A DNA stretch of 64,000 bases, taken from Gilliamella apis. GTDB taxonomy: Bacteria; Pseudomonadota; Gammaproteobacteria; Enterobacterales; Orbaceae. Below are positions 46,140 through 57,142 of the stretch, piece after piece. The DNA lies in the NCBI RefSeq assembly GCF_030758615.1, contig NZ_CP132381.1, positions 2,108,001 to 2,172,000 of the forward strand, given 5' to 3'. Below the pieces are notes generated by a model. The model saw nothing but the letters and a program-made list of their open reading frames with translations. It did not search any database and was not told where the DNA came from. Both the position numbers and the translations under genes were made by a program. Every line of letters starts with the position of its first letter. Position 1 is the first letter of the stretch.

Positions 46140-47680
46140 CTAAGGCGTAACACAGACGGCCAAAGTTTTTGTAGTAATATCTCTACGATGAACATCTGCA
46201 TCATCTGAATATACCACAAACCCAGTTCTTGAACTTTGTAAATCAATTGTCCAATAAAAAGTATTAGAAAAATTAGCGCCAACATAGTAATCCATAAATC
46301 CCCACTCCGAGAAAAAACCAGCATTGATTGTGCGTTGATAACGATTATTCGGTGATGATGGCGTTGCACCGATAGCGCCTACACAACGATCGTCAGATAA
46401 AGTGCCTTGACAAGAAGCATTGGTTAAATCTTTAACTTGTGCAAGACGATAACCAATATTTTTGCACCAGTACAACGCTTGAGAATAAGTACTATTAATA
46501 CGACGCTGGACAAACCACTGTCGTAGCACAAAACCATATTTTACTACTTCTTTACCATTGCTATCTTTACCAACTAATTCAAAAGTTTGTGGTAAATCAG
46601 GTTGAGTTATCGGGTCAGGAGAACTTGTGTTCCATTGAGAAGCGGAAGCTACAGGGCCGGTTAATGTAACACGAACACTAGTATTGTTTGAATTAGGTCT
46701 CATAGTTGCCGTAATGCCACTTCGCGTAACGGGTGTCCATGTCAAAGGCCCATTATAACCACCAATGTCTAAATCAAAATATAGATGATCAGCACCAGTT
46801 GTAGGAAAATTTAGATGATAAGATGATGGTGTCGTTGACTGGGTTAAAAAACCTTTATAGGTATTCCACATCCATTCTGGACCTCGATAGTCTACAATAT
46901 CACCATTAACCCTATCCTTTTCTCCACCATATTTTAAGTTGGGTTTTGCAAAACAAACGGATGGTGATGCTTTAGGATTAATATAATAGCTGACACTACC
47001 AGTACTAAAACTACTTCGATTAGGAAAACCATAACGTGTAGTTAAATAACCAGCAGAACTACTCAATGATAGTTTATACGGAGAATTACAAATTGATGGT
47101 ATTTCATTACGAGGCACAGATCTATTATTTTTATCAACAATGGTTAAAGTTAAATCGCCAGTAGCTGAAATATTATTACTTCCTTGACCATCACCATCAT
47201 CATCGCCCCAATAGTTATAAGGTGCCCCAATAAGTGTATTCATTGCAATTTTATTAATATTGGTCGGAACTAACATACCTATATCAGCAAAACTATCACC
47301 AACACGGGGTAATTCAATTGGCGTTATCAATGAATCATTTGTTTCAGGTGTAATTTTTCTACCATCAGATAAGGTTATTGCCAATAGATTATTTGTATCA
47401 GTAATACGAGTATGACCTTTATCAAAAGTTAAATATGGTGCACTACCATGAATAACGTTAGTTGTATATACTGATAATGCATAACTACATGGTGAAAAGG
47501 ATAAAACTAAAACAACTGCTATAACTAAAAAAAACGGTAAGAATAAAATAAATCTTATAAATTGAGGAAAAATTAAAATATTGAGAAATATAAAACTCTG
47601 ATTGCAATAATGAAATAATTTTAAATTATAGGTTGGGCAGATTTGGTGTTTGGTGTTTGGTGTTGTAAATTATAATGCAT
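46140..47680 (-). CDS. Adhesion-module protein, copy E (dispersed, phase OFF)
   Basis: ATG at 47680 with three repeat units, out of frame with the gene. I read the frame upstream of the TTG at 47384: it stays open through HTRITDTNN, HGSAPYLTF and a strong signal peptide (FILFLPFFLVIAVVLVLSFSPCSYA) back to a TAA just before the repeat. The mature protein is a diverged family member (ISLGDGRK-like AITLSDGRKITPETN, APYNYWGDDDGDGQG, NFPTTGADHLYFDLDIGG) with its own C-terminus (YSQALYWCKNIGYRLAQVKDL, FYWTIDLQSSRTGFVVY). The lower identity to A-D shows an older duplication, yet repeat, leader and 15-bp motif are conserved. Confidence 0.82.
47644..47664. repeat. Heptanucleotide tandem repeat, 3 units (copy E, OFF)
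   Basis: (TGGTGTT)x3. The base after the repeat differs from the A-D copies, but by frame count a fourth unit would again join ATG and signal peptide. Confidence 0.88.
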
Positions 47681-48048
47681 AGCGACAATCCTGTCAAATA
47701 ATCTTATGTTTTATTTGGTTTTTTTAATTCTTTTCGACTAAATACTCGTCGAGTATTGTACTTAAAATCTGCTAAAAGTATAGTAACTGAAAATAACCAA
47801 TGCAACTGCTTTTTAAAAGTTAAATTGTTAACTTTTGTAAATATTATTAGTGAGATAACCAGTTAAATCATATTTTCAATCCGTTAAAAACCCCTTTTCT
47901 TTATTTTTTTGATTAAAATAGCTCTTGTTAAAATTTTTTTTGTGACTTTTTAAAAATAGAGAGTTATTTCAGAGAAACGCTATTTTCAAGGCGATTAAAA
48001 AAAAATATGTTATACTAATGCTTTATTTAAAATTGTAGAGAGATTATT
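47681..48048. other. Divergent region between copy E and rsfS
   Basis: Holds the copy E promoter (47777-47805) and 15-bp motif (47827-47841). A TATACT at about 48012 with AT-rich upstream DNA may be the rsfS promoter. A short repeat-like element lies at 47884-47910. No gene. Confidence 0.55.
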
Positions 48049-48363
48049 TTGCAACAATCATTACAAGATTTTATTATTGATAAAATTGATGACCTCAAAG
48101 GAGAAGATATAGTTACTCTAGATGTTCGTGGTAAATCAAGTATTACCGATTATATGATTATCTGCACAGCCACATCTAGCCGTCATGTAGCATCAATAGC
48201 AAGACACTTACTTGATGAAGCAAAAAAACAAGGCCATCTTGTATTAGGAAGTGAAGGCCAAAATGATGCTGATTGGGTGGTAGTTGATATGGATTCTGTC
48301 ATTGTACATATCATGCAAGAACAGAGCCGACAACTTTACGAACTCGAGAAACTTTGGAGTTAG
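48049..48363 (+). CDS. rsfS: Ribosomal silencing factor RsfS
   Basis: 104 residues starting at TTG (preceded by GTAGAGAG). Family motifs: [67 protein letters not shown]. It binds ribosomal protein uL14 and blocks subunit joining when nutrients run short. First gene of the rsfS-rlmH-ybeY-corC-lnt cluster. Confidence 0.93.
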   Translation: MQQSLQDFIIDKIDDLKGEDIVTLDVRGKSSITDYMIICTATSSRHVASIARHLLDEAKKQGHLVLGSEGQNDADWVVVDMDSVIVHIMQEQSRQLYELEKLWS

Positions 48364-48367
48364 TGAC

Positions 48368-48838
48368 GTGAAAATACAGCTTATTGCTGTTGGCAATAAA
48401 ATGCCCAATTGGGTAACCACTGCTTTTAATGATTACCAATCCCGTTTCCCCAAAGATATGCCTTTAGAACTTATCGAAATAGCAGCAGGAAAACGGACTA
48501 AAAATGCCGATATTGTGCGAATTTTAGATAAAGAAGGTGAATTAATGCTAGCTGCATGCGGCAAAGGTAATCGCATTGTCACATTGGATATTCCAGGCAA
48601 ACCTTATACGACCCATGATTTAGCAAAACAACTTGAACGTTGGAAAACCGATGGTCGTGATGTCAGTTTGTTAATTGGCGGTCCTGAAGGTTTGTCGCCA
48701 GCCTGTAAAGCGGCTGCTGACCAAAGTTGGTCATTATCGCCTTTAACATTGCCTCATCCATTAGTACGAGTCATTGTTTCTGAAAGCCTTTATCGTGCAT
48801 GGAGTTTAACGGCTAATCATCCTTATCATCGTGAATAG
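48368..48838 (+). CDS. rlmH: 23S rRNA (pseudouridine1915-N3)-methyltransferase RlmH
   Basis: 156 residues from the GTG at 48368, 4 bases after the rsfS stop; this gives the usual [15 protein letters not shown] start and the usual length, so the longer frame beginning inside rsfS is rejected. SPOUT motifs: [28 protein letters not shown] and [16 protein letters not shown]. It methylates pseudouridine 1915 of 23S rRNA in the 70S ribosome. Confidence 0.93.
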   Translation: MKIQLIAVGNKMPNWVTTAFNDYQSRFPKDMPLELIEIAAGKRTKNADIVRILDKEGELMLAACGKGNRIVTLDIPGKPYTTHDLAKQLERWKTDGRDVSLLIGGPEGLSPACKAAADQSWSLSPLTLPHPLVRVIVSESLYRAWSLTANHPYHRE

Positions 48839-48851
48839 GTCGAATTATAAA

Positions 48852-49316
48852 ATGAGCACTATTATTTTAGATTTGCAAATTGCTAGTGAGCATCATGAGA
48901 ATCTACCAACAGAACAACAAATTATGCAATGGCTAGAAGTGATCTTACCGCAATTTATGGATAATGCCGAAATTACTATACGTATTGTCGACGAAGAAGA
49001 GAGCCAACATCTTAATTACACTTATCGTAATAAAGATAAACCGACAAATGTCTTATCATTCCCATTTGAATCACCAATTGAAATTGATGTGCCGTTACTC
49101 GGTGATTTAGTGATTTGTAAAAAAGTGGTTGAAATCGAAGCTAGCGAACAACATAAATCATTAACATCACATTGGGCACATATGATTGTCCATGGATGTT
49201 TGCATTTATTAGGATATGATCATATTCTTGACGAAGAAGCTGAAGAAATGGAAAATATCGAAATCGACATCATGGCACAATTAGGTTTTGATAATCCTTA
49301 TCAACTAATTGATTAA
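48852..49316 (+). CDS. ybeY: Endoribonuclease YbeY
   Basis: 154 residues from the ATG at 48852; an in-frame GTG at 48831 overlapping rlmH is the alternative. The zinc motif H-x3-H-x5-H is present ([15 protein letters not shown]), as is the VLSFPFE segment. YbeY takes part in 16S rRNA 3'-end maturation and 70S quality control. Confidence 0.92.
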   Translation: MSTIILDLQIASEHHENLPTEQQIMQWLEVILPQFMDNAEITIRIVDEEESQHLNYTYRNKDKPTNVLSFPFESPIEIDVPLLGDLVICKKVVEIEASEQHKSLTSHWAHMIVHGCLHLLGYDHILDEEAEEMENIEIDIMAQLGFDNPYQLID

Positions 49317-49402
49317 ATAAATGTGACTAATAATCTGTTTAGATATTAGAACAATAACAATAAATCCAATTATATTTGGTATTACAAAAGGAAGAGAGCA
49401 AA

Positions 49403-50275
49403 ATGAGTGATGATAATCACCGGAGACCCAAAAAAGGGTTTACATTATGGTTAAGTCAATTATTCAATTCAGAACCAAAGGATAAAGAAGAACTGATTGA
49501 AGTTATTCGTGAGGCTGAAGAAAATCAACTCATTGATCCTGATACCCTTGATATGATCGAAGGTGTAATGGATATAGCCGATCAACGCGTTCGTGATATC
49601 ATGATACCCCGCTCTCAAATTGTAACAATCAAAGATAATTTCACCCTTGATGAATGTTTAGATATTATTTCTGAACATGGCCATTCACGTTATCCAGTAA
49701 TTAGTGAAGATCGAGACCATATCGAAGGGGTTCTATTAGCCAAAGATTTACTCATTTATATTCGACAAGGTGTAAACGATTTTGATTTGAAAAAGATCCT
49801 AAGACCAACTGTTGTCGTTCCTGAAAGTAAACGCGTTGACCATATGTTAAAAGAATTCCGCATGCAACGCTATCATATGGCGATGGCAATTGACGAGTTT
49901 GGTGGTGTTTCAGGCTTAGTCACTATCGAGGATATTTTGGAACTTATTGTTGGGGATATTGAGGATGAATACGATGAAGTTGAAGATCGTGATATTCGCC
50001 GTTTATCACCATCAGTTTATTCTGTCCGAGCCCTTACTTCAGTAGAAGATTTTAATGAAATTTTTGCTACCACGTTTAGTGATGATGAAATGGATACTAT
50101 TGGCGGACTCGTCATGCAACATTTTGGCCGTTTACCAATCCGTGGCGAAACGATTACTATTGATGGTTATCAATTTAAAGTAACCATTGCTGACCGAAGA
50201 CGAATTATTCAATTGCATGTCACAATCCCTGAAAATGCCGCTATACCTAATTTAGAGCAATCAGAAAATGCTTAA
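49403..50275 (+). CDS. corC: CorC/YbeX, CBS-domain magnesium/cobalt efflux protein
   Basis: 290 residues from the ATG at 49403, with AGGAAGAG at proper distance; an upstream TTG (49376) is less likely. Domains: an N-terminal acidic helix, two CBS domains (about 70-190, including MIPRSQIVTIKDN and VSGLVTIEDILELIVGDIEDEYDE) and a CorC_HlyC domain (about 205-280). It has no membrane span, as in CorC. The end overlaps lnt by 8 bases. Confidence 0.9.
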   Translation: MSDDNHRRPKKGFTLWLSQLFNSEPKDKEELIEVIREAEENQLIDPDTLDMIEGVMDIADQRVRDIMIPRSQIVTIKDNFTLDECLDIISEHGHSRYPVISEDRDHIEGVLLAKDLLIYIRQGVNDFDLKKILRPTVVVPESKRVDHMLKEFRMQRYHMAMAIDEFGGVSGLVTIEDILELIVGDIEDEYDEVEDRDIRRLSPSVYSVRALTSVEDFNEIFATTFSDDEMDTIGGLVMQHFGRLPIRGETITIDGYQFKVTIADRRRIIQLHVTIPENAAIPNLEQSENA

Positions 50276-51809
50276 GCAGATTTTATTGAGCTTTATCTTT
50301 GGTGCAATTGCTGTATTCAGCTATGCGCCCTTTCATATCTGGCCACTTGCTTTTGTAGCATTTGCTAGCCTTTTATGGTTAATTGCTGATAAACCGAAAA
50401 AGAAAGCAATGCTTATTGGTTTTAGCTGGGGAATTGGCTATTTTCTATCTGGTGCTCATTGGGTTTATATAAGCATTAAACAATATGGTGAAGTACCAAC
50501 TCCGGTAGCGGTAATTATTTTAGGACTTCTAATCGCATACTTAGCATTTTATCCTATGTTATTTGCATTATTGTTAAGAGTATGTGACAGCTTCGCACCA
50601 AAATTCTCAATAAAACAATTGGTTTTCCTGGCCCCTATATTGTGGCAGCTTACTGAATTTTTACGTGGTTATATTTTAACTGGTTTTGCTTGGTTAGAAG
50701 TGGGATATAGTCAACTAGACAGTCCATTAAGAGGCTACTTCCCAATAGTTGGAATAAATGGTGTCACATTAATATTGACTATCTGCTGTGGTTTGGTCAT
50801 CTATTGTTTAAATATGGCATTAAGCCGCTCGACTAAAAAGCACCCAATTGGTGCAATATTCGCACTATTTACGCTCTTTATTGCACCAATATCATTCAAT
50901 TTAATTAATTGGACAACAATTGACCACAGCCGTTCTGCTGATTTTAGCTTAATTCAAGGTAATATTTCACAATCTCTTCGCTGGACCAGAGAGCAACTAA
51001 ATAATACTCTGCAAACTTATGGTTCATTAACCGAACAAAATCTTGCTAAAGATAAAATTATTATTTGGTCTGAAGCAAGTATCACAGATTACGAAATTAA
51101 TCAGCAACCGTTCCTCCAATTTTTAGACAACGAAGCAAGAGCAAATAATAGTGAAATAGCTGTTGGTATTATTGATTACCGTTTAGAAAATTACGGTTAT
51201 CAAGAAAATCCTGATATTTATAACACATTGCTAGTGTTAGGTGGAAAAACACCATATCAATACCCTAACACCAATCGTTATCAGAAACATCATTTAGTGC
51301 CGTTCGGTGAATTTACTCCTTTTGAATCATTACTTGATCCTATTGCGCAAATGCTTGATATCCCAATGTCATCCATGCAAGCGGGGGCTGAAAAACAACC
51401 ACCACTTGAGATAAAAGGCTTTAAATTTACTACAGCAATATGCTATGAAGTTATTTTATCCGACTTAATATTGAAAAACTTTACGGCAGACACAGATTTT
51501 TTACTAACTGTATCTAATGATGCTTGGTTTGGTAACAGTATTGGCCCCAAACAACATTTACAAATGGCGCAAGCAAGAGCCTTAGAATTTGGCAGACCAA
51601 TGATTCGTAGTACCAATACAGGCATTACAGCAATTATTGATCATCACGGTCAAATTGTTAAACAATTACCACAATTTCAAACTCAGGTTTTAAATTACAA
51701 ATTATCCCCTACCGTTGGTTTAACCCCTTATGCAAGGTTTGGAAACCTTTCCTATTACCTAATTATTTCAATACTATTTATTCTGATTTTTGTAAAAAAC
51801 CGTCGCTAA
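50268..51809 (+). CDS. lnt: Apolipoprotein N-acyltransferase
   Basis: 513 residues, with several N-terminal membrane helices (to about 205) and a periplasmic carbon-nitrogen hydrolase domain with the triad: Glu in IIWSEAS, Lys in the HHLVPFGEFTPFE neighbourhood, and Cys in TAICYEV. Final helix at the C-terminus. It adds the third acyl chain to lipoproteins. Start overlaps corC. Confidence 0.93.
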   Translation: MLKQILLSFIFGAIAVFSYAPFHIWPLAFVAFASLLWLIADKPKKKAMLIGFSWGIGYFLSGAHWVYISIKQYGEVPTPVAVIILGLLIAYLAFYPMLFALLLRVCDSFAPKFSIKQLVFLAPILWQLTEFLRGYILTGFAWLEVGYSQLDSPLRGYFPIVGINGVTLILTICCGLVIYCLNMALSRSTKKHPIGAIFALFTLFIAPISFNLINWTTIDHSRSADFSLIQGNISQSLRWTREQLNNTLQTYGSLTEQNLAKDKIIIWSEASITDYEINQQPFLQFLDNEARANNSEIAVGIIDYRLENYGYQENPDIYNTLLVLGGKTPYQYPNTNRYQKHHLVPFGEFTPFESLLDPIAQMLDIPMSSMQAGAEKQPPLEIKGFKFTTAICYEVILSDLILKNFTADTDFLLTVSNDAWFGNSIGPKQHLQMAQARALEFGRPMIRSTNTGITAIIDHHGQIVKQLPQFQTQVLNYKLSPTVGLTPYARFGNLSYYLIISILFILIFVKNRR

Positions 51810-52035
51810 GCAATATTTTGGCATAAATATTGCTTCTATATTATTGAAATTCAGAAAATTGGCTACGTTAAGAATTGATAAAGATCATAGAATTTCTTGA
51901 CTGTAGCTTGTCCTTTTAAACGATAAATAAACAGTAAAAAGTACTTTTATGCTAAAAAATAAGTTATAATATACGCCCTTTGTAAAAATATTAAATTTAT
52001 TTAATATGATACAAATTAAACAGTAGGAGATGAGT

Positions 52036-52944
52036 ATGTACAAAAAGACAAAACTAACCAAATTAGTGTTATCATTAGCAATGCTAGGCCTAATGAGTGG
52101 TGCCGCAGTTGCAGAAGAACTAAGTGGTACATTGGCTAAGATCAAAGAAAGCGGTGTAATTGTTGTTGGTCATCGAGAGTCTTCTATCCCATTTTCCTAC
52201 TATGGTGAAAAACAAGAAGTTATCGGTTATTCTCAAGATTACTCTAACTTAATTGTAGATGCAGTCAAAAAAGAACTAAACTTACCGGATCTTAAAGTTA
52301 AATATTTACCTGTTACCTCTAAGACTCGAATTCAATTACTAAATAACTATACCTATGATTTTGAGTGTGGTTCTACAACAAACAATCTTGAACGTCAAAA
52401 GACTGTAGATTTTTCTGACAGTATTTTTATTGTAGGTACCCGATTCCTTGTTAAAGCAGATAGTAATATCAATAGTATTGAAGACTTAAAAGGAAAAAAT
52501 GTGGTGACTACCGCTGGTACTACATCTGAAGTCCGTTTAAATCAAATCAACAATAAAGAAAAATTGGGTATTCGTATTATTACACCAAAAGATCATGGTG
52601 ATGCATTTAATGCTCTCGAAACTGGTCGAGCTGTAGCATTTTTAATGGATGATGCACTTTTAGCGGGCGAACGTTCACGTGCAATTAATCCTGCAGAATG
52701 GAAAATTGTCGGTGAGCCATTATCTTATGAATCTTATGGTTGTATGTTAAGAAAAGGTGATACCCAATTTAAACAATTAATGGATAAAACCATTGCTGAT
52801 GCCCAAAAATCAGGAAAAGCATTAGAATCTTATAACAAATGGTTCACTCAACCTGTTCCACCAAAAGGAGCGAATATGGCTCTAGAAATTTCACCAAAAA
52901 TGGTTGAGCTTTTTGCAAATCCAAATGATAAAGCATTAGATTAA
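52036..52944 (+). CDS. gltI: Glutamate/aspartate periplasmic binding protein
   Basis: 302 residues from the second ATG (52036); the first, at 52030, lies right against the AGGAG ribosome site. Signal peptide to about AVAEE. Type II solute-binding fold (family 3): GVIVVGHRESSIPFSYYGE, the Arg-containing STTNNLERQKTVDFS, and GKNVVTTAGTTSEV. It delivers acidic amino acids to GltJKL. Confidence 0.92.
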   Translation: MYKKTKLTKLVLSLAMLGLMSGAAVAEELSGTLAKIKESGVIVVGHRESSIPFSYYGEKQEVIGYSQDYSNLIVDAVKKELNLPDLKVKYLPVTSKTRIQLLNNYTYDFECGSTTNNLERQKTVDFSDSIFIVGTRFLVKADSNINSIEDLKGKNVVTTAGTTSEVRLNQINNKEKLGIRIITPKDHGDAFNALETGRAVAFLMDDALLAGERSRAINPAEWKIVGEPLSYESYGCMLRKGDTQFKQLMDKTIADAQKSGKALESYNKWFTQPVPPKGANMALEISPKMVELFANPNDKALD

Positions 52945-53026
52945 TACTTTTCTTATCTTTCTAATCCTATGTACTAAATGGTCGTTACATTTAGTACATA
53001 ATCTAATTTAGTGAAATAAATATATT

Positions 53027-53761
53027 ATGAGTTTCAATTGGACACTATTTCTTGAATCCACCCCGTATGGTGATGGAATTTACTTAAACTGGCTTTTGGA
53101 CGGTATTATTGTAACCGTTTCATTAGCGGTTACTGCTTGGATCATTGCATTCATACTAGGATCACTAGTGGGAATCTGTAGAACATTAGAAAATAAATTT
53201 CTAAATCGTTTTGCAGCCGGTTATATCCAACTATTCCGTAATATCCCATTACTAGTACAAATGTTTTTATGGTACATGTTATTTCCAGAAATTCTATCTG
53301 GAAGTTTAAAAACATGGTTTATATCTGGCTTATCACCGGATGTTAGTGCATTTATTACGGCAGCAATTGCTTTAGGCTTGTTTACTTCTGCGCGTATTGC
53401 GGAACAAGTTAGAACCGGTATTCAAACTTTACCTAAAGGTCAACGTTATGCCGCTATTGCACTTGGTTTAACAAATCGACAAGCATATATGTATGTTTTA
53501 CTACCTAACGCTTATCGTCGTATTATTCCACCACTTACGTCTGAAATGACCAATATCATTAAAAATTCATCAGTTGCATCCACCATTGGATTGATAGATT
53601 TGATTGGTCAAATAGATCGCATTAATGATGCAACCAACAGCATTGTTGAAATATTATGTGGAGTAACAATTGCATTTATGTTGATAAACTATGCCGTACT
53701 TACCATTATGCGTTTTGTTGAAAAACAAACCCGCTTACCTAATATGAGTCATGGAGGATAA
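53027..53761 (+). CDS. gltJ: Glutamate/aspartate ABC permease GltJ
   Basis: 244 residues with about five membrane helices and the polar amino acid permease pattern ([41 protein letters not shown], the EAA loop). Partner of GltK in the importer membrane channel. Its stop overlaps the region of the gltK ribosome site. Confidence 0.92.
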   Translation: MSFNWTLFLESTPYGDGIYLNWLLDGIIVTVSLAVTAWIIAFILGSLVGICRTLENKFLNRFAAGYIQLFRNIPLLVQMFLWYMLFPEILSGSLKTWFISGLSPDVSAFITAAIALGLFTSARIAEQVRTGIQTLPKGQRYAAIALGLTNRQAYMYVLLPNAYRRIIPPLTSEMTNIIKNSSVASTIGLIDLIGQIDRINDATNSIVEILCGVTIAFMLINYAVLTIMRFVEKQTRLPNMSHGG

Positions 53762-53762
53762 T

Positions 53763-54464
53763 ATGCAACTACTAAATTGGATTGCAGATATACCTTCATT
53801 GGTATTAGACAATTATCATTTACTATTAAGTGGATTGTGGTTAACCGCTAAAATTACATTTACTGCCGTTGTATTTGGTATTGTTTGGGGGACAGTATTA
53901 GCTTTAATGCGTTTATCAAATAATAAAATACTAAATATTTTTGCTAAATGTTATGTCAATTTATTCCGTTCCATTCCATTACTGTTAGTTTTGTTATGGT
54001 TCTATTTAGCATTACCACAAGTTATTAAACATATATTTAATTTACCTCCTTATGCTGATGTTAGGATTGTTTCAGCAATGATTGCATTTGCTTTATTTGA
54101 AGCAGCTTACTATTCTGAAATCATACGTGCAGGAATTAATGCGGTTGCTAGAGGTCAATATCATGCAGCTTACGCATTAGGTATGACCAAAAGTCAGGCA
54201 ATGCGTTTGATAATATTACCACAAGCATTTAGATCAATGGTGCCATTGTTGTTAACGCAAGGTATTATCTTGTTCCAGGATACCTCTTTGGTTTATGTGA
54301 TGAGCTTAATTGATTTATTTGGTGCCAGTGTGACCCAAATCGGTACGGTTCAGGGTGGCACAGTTAAATATTCAATGATTATTTTTGCAGCAATAAGTTA
54401 CTTTATAATTTGTTATACTGCTTCTCGTTTAGTTAATTATTTCAAGAAAGGGATAAGTCGATGA
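53763..54464 (+). CDS. gltK: Glutamate/aspartate ABC permease GltK
   Basis: 233 residues from the ATG at 53763, which has GGAGG six bases upstream; an in-frame ATG at 53751 lies within gltJ and is less likely. Motifs: [17 protein letters not shown] and [23 protein letters not shown] (EAA loop). It overlaps gltL by 4 bases. Confidence 0.92.
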   Translation: MQLLNWIADIPSLVLDNYHLLLSGLWLTAKITFTAVVFGIVWGTVLALMRLSNNKILNIFAKCYVNLFRSIPLLLVLLWFYLALPQVIKHIFNLPPYADVRIVSAMIAFALFEAAYYSEIIRAGINAVARGQYHAAYALGMTKSQAMRLIILPQAFRSMVPLLLTQGIILFQDTSLVYVMSLIDLFGASVTQIGTVQGGTVKYSMIIFAAISYFIICYTASRLVNYFKKGISR

Positions 54465-55186
54465 TCTCCTTACAAAATGTATCAAAATGGTACGGAAAAT
54501 TTCAAGTATTAAAAAACTGTACTACAAGAGTAGGTAAAGGTGAAGTTGTTGTTGTTTGTGGGCCTTCTGGTTCAGGTAAATCAACACTAATCAAAACCGT
54601 AAATGCTCTAGAACCTATTCAACAAGGTAAAATTATTATTGATGGTACTGAGATTACAAATCCATCGACTAATTTAGCAAAACTGCGTTCAAAAGTGGGA
54701 ATGGTATTTCAGCACTTCGAGCTTTTCCCTCATTTAACAATTTTGAAAAATTTGACACTTGCTCAAATTAAGGTATTAGGCCGATCAAATGAAGAAGCGC
54801 GTGAAAAAGCGCTAACGCTATTAGATCGTGTTGGCTTATTAGCTCATGCGGATAAATTCCCTGCTCAACTATCTGGCGGTCAACAACAACGTGTTGCAAT
54901 CGCTCGAGCACTATGTATGGATCCTGTCGTTATGCTATTTGATGAACCAACCTCGGCTCTTGATCCAGAAATGGTTAATGAAGTACTAGATGTTATGGTT
55001 GAATTAGCTTATGAAGGCATGACAATGATGGTTGTTACCCATGAGATGGGCTTTGCACGTAAAGTTGCACACCGAGTAATCTTTATGGATGCAGGTGAAA
55101 TCATTGAAGATACCTCAAAAGAACAATTCTTTACCAATCCACGATCAGATCGAGCTAAAGACTTTTTAGCTAAGATCATCCACTAA
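54461..55186 (+). CDS. gltL: Glutamate/aspartate ABC ATPase GltL
   Basis: 241 residues: Walker [13 protein letters not shown], signature [15 protein letters not shown], Walker [17 protein letters not shown] and the H-loop VTHEMGFA. It powers GltIJK. A terminator follows 12 bases after the stop. Confidence 0.94.
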   Translation: MISLQNVSKWYGKFQVLKNCTTRVGKGEVVVVCGPSGSGKSTLIKTVNALEPIQQGKIIIDGTEITNPSTNLAKLRSKVGMVFQHFELFPHLTILKNLTLAQIKVLGRSNEEAREKALTLLDRVGLLAHADKFPAQLSGGQQQRVAIARALCMDPVVMLFDEPTSALDPEMVNEVLDVMVELAYEGMTMMVVTHEMGFARKVAHRVIFMDAGEIIEDTSKEQFFTNPRSDRAKDFLAKIIH

Positions 55187-55197
55187 TAAATAAAAAG

Positions 55198-55228
55198 AGC
55201 ACCAACTATAATACAATAAGTTGGTGCT
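55198..55228. terminator. Bidirectional terminator between gltL and recD
   Basis: AGCACCAACT pairs perfectly with AGTTGGTGCT, with A-rich DNA before and TTTAT after. Confidence 0.88.
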
Positions 55229-55261
55229 TTATCTTTATCAGCAATAATTTAAGTGTCGATA

Positions 55262-57118
55262 CTATTGTAAAACATTTTTTATCTGTTCCACTAAGCCACT
55301 TTCTCGATGTATTTGACTTTTCACTACACGATCTAAAATTTTAGCATCAGCATAAATTGAAACTGTTTTTTTAGCCCTTGTTATTGCAGTATAGAGCAAT
55401 GATCGATTAAGTAATGGTGAAAATTCTGTTGGTAGAATAATATTGACATGATCAAATTCAGAACCTTGAGATTTATGGATCGTCATTGCATAGGCTGTTT
55501 CATGCTCGGGTAATCGATAGGGAGAAAAGCCTTTAATAGAACCATCAGAAAAAGGGAAATAAACCCGTAGTTTTGAGTGATCATGTTCAGCCCTAAGTGT
55601 AATACCAATATCACCATTATATAAACCTAATGCGGTACTATTACGTAAGATCATAATTGGTCGGCCAATATACCATTGATCACGATTATTTAATTTAATC
55701 AATTTATGTTTGGTCAATAATAACTCAATTTGTTTATTTAACCCTCCTACCCCAAACTTACCTTCACGTAAAGCACACAGTAAACGACACTCAGCAAATT
55801 TGCCTAAAATACTGGCAATATCATTATTTTGATGATGTTTAATAGCATTTAGATAATTTTTATAATGTGCGACACAATCATCTAAAACAGCTTGGTAAGT
55901 TTGACTTGAAGATAATTCATAATAACAAGCATCTGGTAAAGATTTATTGGCTAGCAGTTTTTTAACCGCTTGCAATTGACCTTCTTTCACCGCATTAGCC
56001 AACAAGCCTATTCCTGAATACTCATTAAAACGATAACTTTTTTTCAATAAGCAAATACTATCGGTGATCATGCTTGCAGGTTGGTCTGCGATTGGAATAG
56101 CATAGCCAGTTAATCGACTTAGTTCATCTGCCCTAGATTGACTATATCCATTTAAAATAAAGTCACATAAGTCTCCAAATACCGCACCTGCTTCCACAGA
56201 AGATAGCTGATCTTTATCACCCAACAAGATTAAGCGAGCACAATCAGGCAGAGCTTCAATAATTCTTGCCATCATATTCAGATCAACCATTGAAGCTTCA
56301 TCAACCACAAGAACATCAATATGTAATTGATTGTGTTTGTTATAATTAAATGAGCGATTATCGGTTTTCGCACCTAATAAACGGTGCAGAGTCACTGCTT
56401 CGGTTTTAATATTTAATGATTCAAAAGATAACTGTTCAATTGCTCGACTAAGAGATTCGGTTAACCTTGATGCAGCTTTCCCTGTTGGTGCTGCAGCCAC
56501 GATTCGCGTGGTAGGATCATTTAACACTATTCCGGCCAAAATTTTAGCTACTGTTGTTGTTTTACCTGTACCTGGGCCACCTGAAATAATGGCTACTTTA
56601 CGAGTTAGTGCCACCGCAACCGCAATTTTTTGCCAATCAACAGTTGTATTATCATCAACAAATAGTTGGTCAAGAATATTTTTTAAGTCGATCGGTTTAC
56701 TTGATGCAATATTCAATTGTGGTTGATTAAAATACTGAGCAACATGACGTTCATCTAGCCACATACGTTGAAAATAAAGTTTATTTTCAATAAAAATAAG
56801 TGGTGCAAGTTGTTCTCCATCACTTACTACTTGTTTATTTGAAGCTACACTGAGTACATTAACCCAATCTTCAACGGTTGGAGTATTGAGCTCCTGCCAA
56901 AGTTGCGGATCAATAACTTGTTGATTCAGGCGAGTAATATCAAGACAAACATGACCTGACCTGACTTCTTGACTTAACGATATAATTAAAAAGGCAAAAC
57001 GTTTGCTAATAATTTCATCGTTGCCATCAACTTTATTGACCAAAAATTGGGCCAAATGAAGATCAAGTAAACTGATCTGACTGTTTTGCTTAAATTGCTC
57101 GAACCAATTAGTTAACAT
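55262..57118 (-). CDS. recD: Exodeoxyribonuclease V subunit alpha (RecD helicase)
   Basis: 618 residues. Walker A SGGPGTGKTTTVAKILA, Walker B-type DVLVVDEASMVDL, LLGDKDQLSSVEAGAVFGDL, and the late superfamily-1 motif YAMTIHKSQGSEFDHV...LLYTAITRAKK. It is the 5'-3' helicase subunit of RecBCD in double-strand break repair. recB and recC are not adjacent; the gene upstream is a DUF4139 protein 24 bases away. Confidence 0.93.
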   Translation of the reverse strand: MLTNWFEQFKQNSQISLLDLHLAQFLVNKVDGNDEIISKRFAFLIISLSQEVRSGHVCLDITRLNQQVIDPQLWQELNTPTVEDWVNVLSVASNKQVVSDGEQLAPLIFIENKLYFQRMWLDERHVAQYFNQPQLNIASSKPIDLKNILDQLFVDDNTTVDWQKIAVAVALTRKVAIISGGPGTGKTTTVAKILAGIVLNDPTTRIVAAAPTGKAASRLTESLSRAIEQLSFESLNIKTEAVTLHRLLGAKTDNRSFNYNKHNQLHIDVLVVDEASMVDLNMMARIIEALPDCARLILLGDKDQLSSVEAGAVFGDLCDFILNGYSQSRADELSRLTGYAIPIADQPASMITDSICLLKKSYRFNEYSGIGLLANAVKEGQLQAVKKLLANKSLPDACYYELSSSQTYQAVLDDCVAHYKNYLNAIKHHQNNDIASILGKFAECRLLCALREGKFGVGGLNKQIELLLTKHKLIKLNNRDQWYIGRPIMILRNSTALGLYNGDIGITLRAEHDHSKLRVYFPFSDGSIKGFSPYRLPEHETAYAMTIHKSQGSEFDHVNIILPTEFSPLLNRSLLYTAITRAKKTVSIYADAKILDRVVKSQIHRESGLVEQIKNVLQ

Positions 57119-57142
57119 AGGTTATACTTTATTTTATGAGGT

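Noticed and set aside
48284-48367. N-terminal extension of RlmH
   Set aside because: It lies inside rsfS; the GTG at 48368 gives the normal family length.
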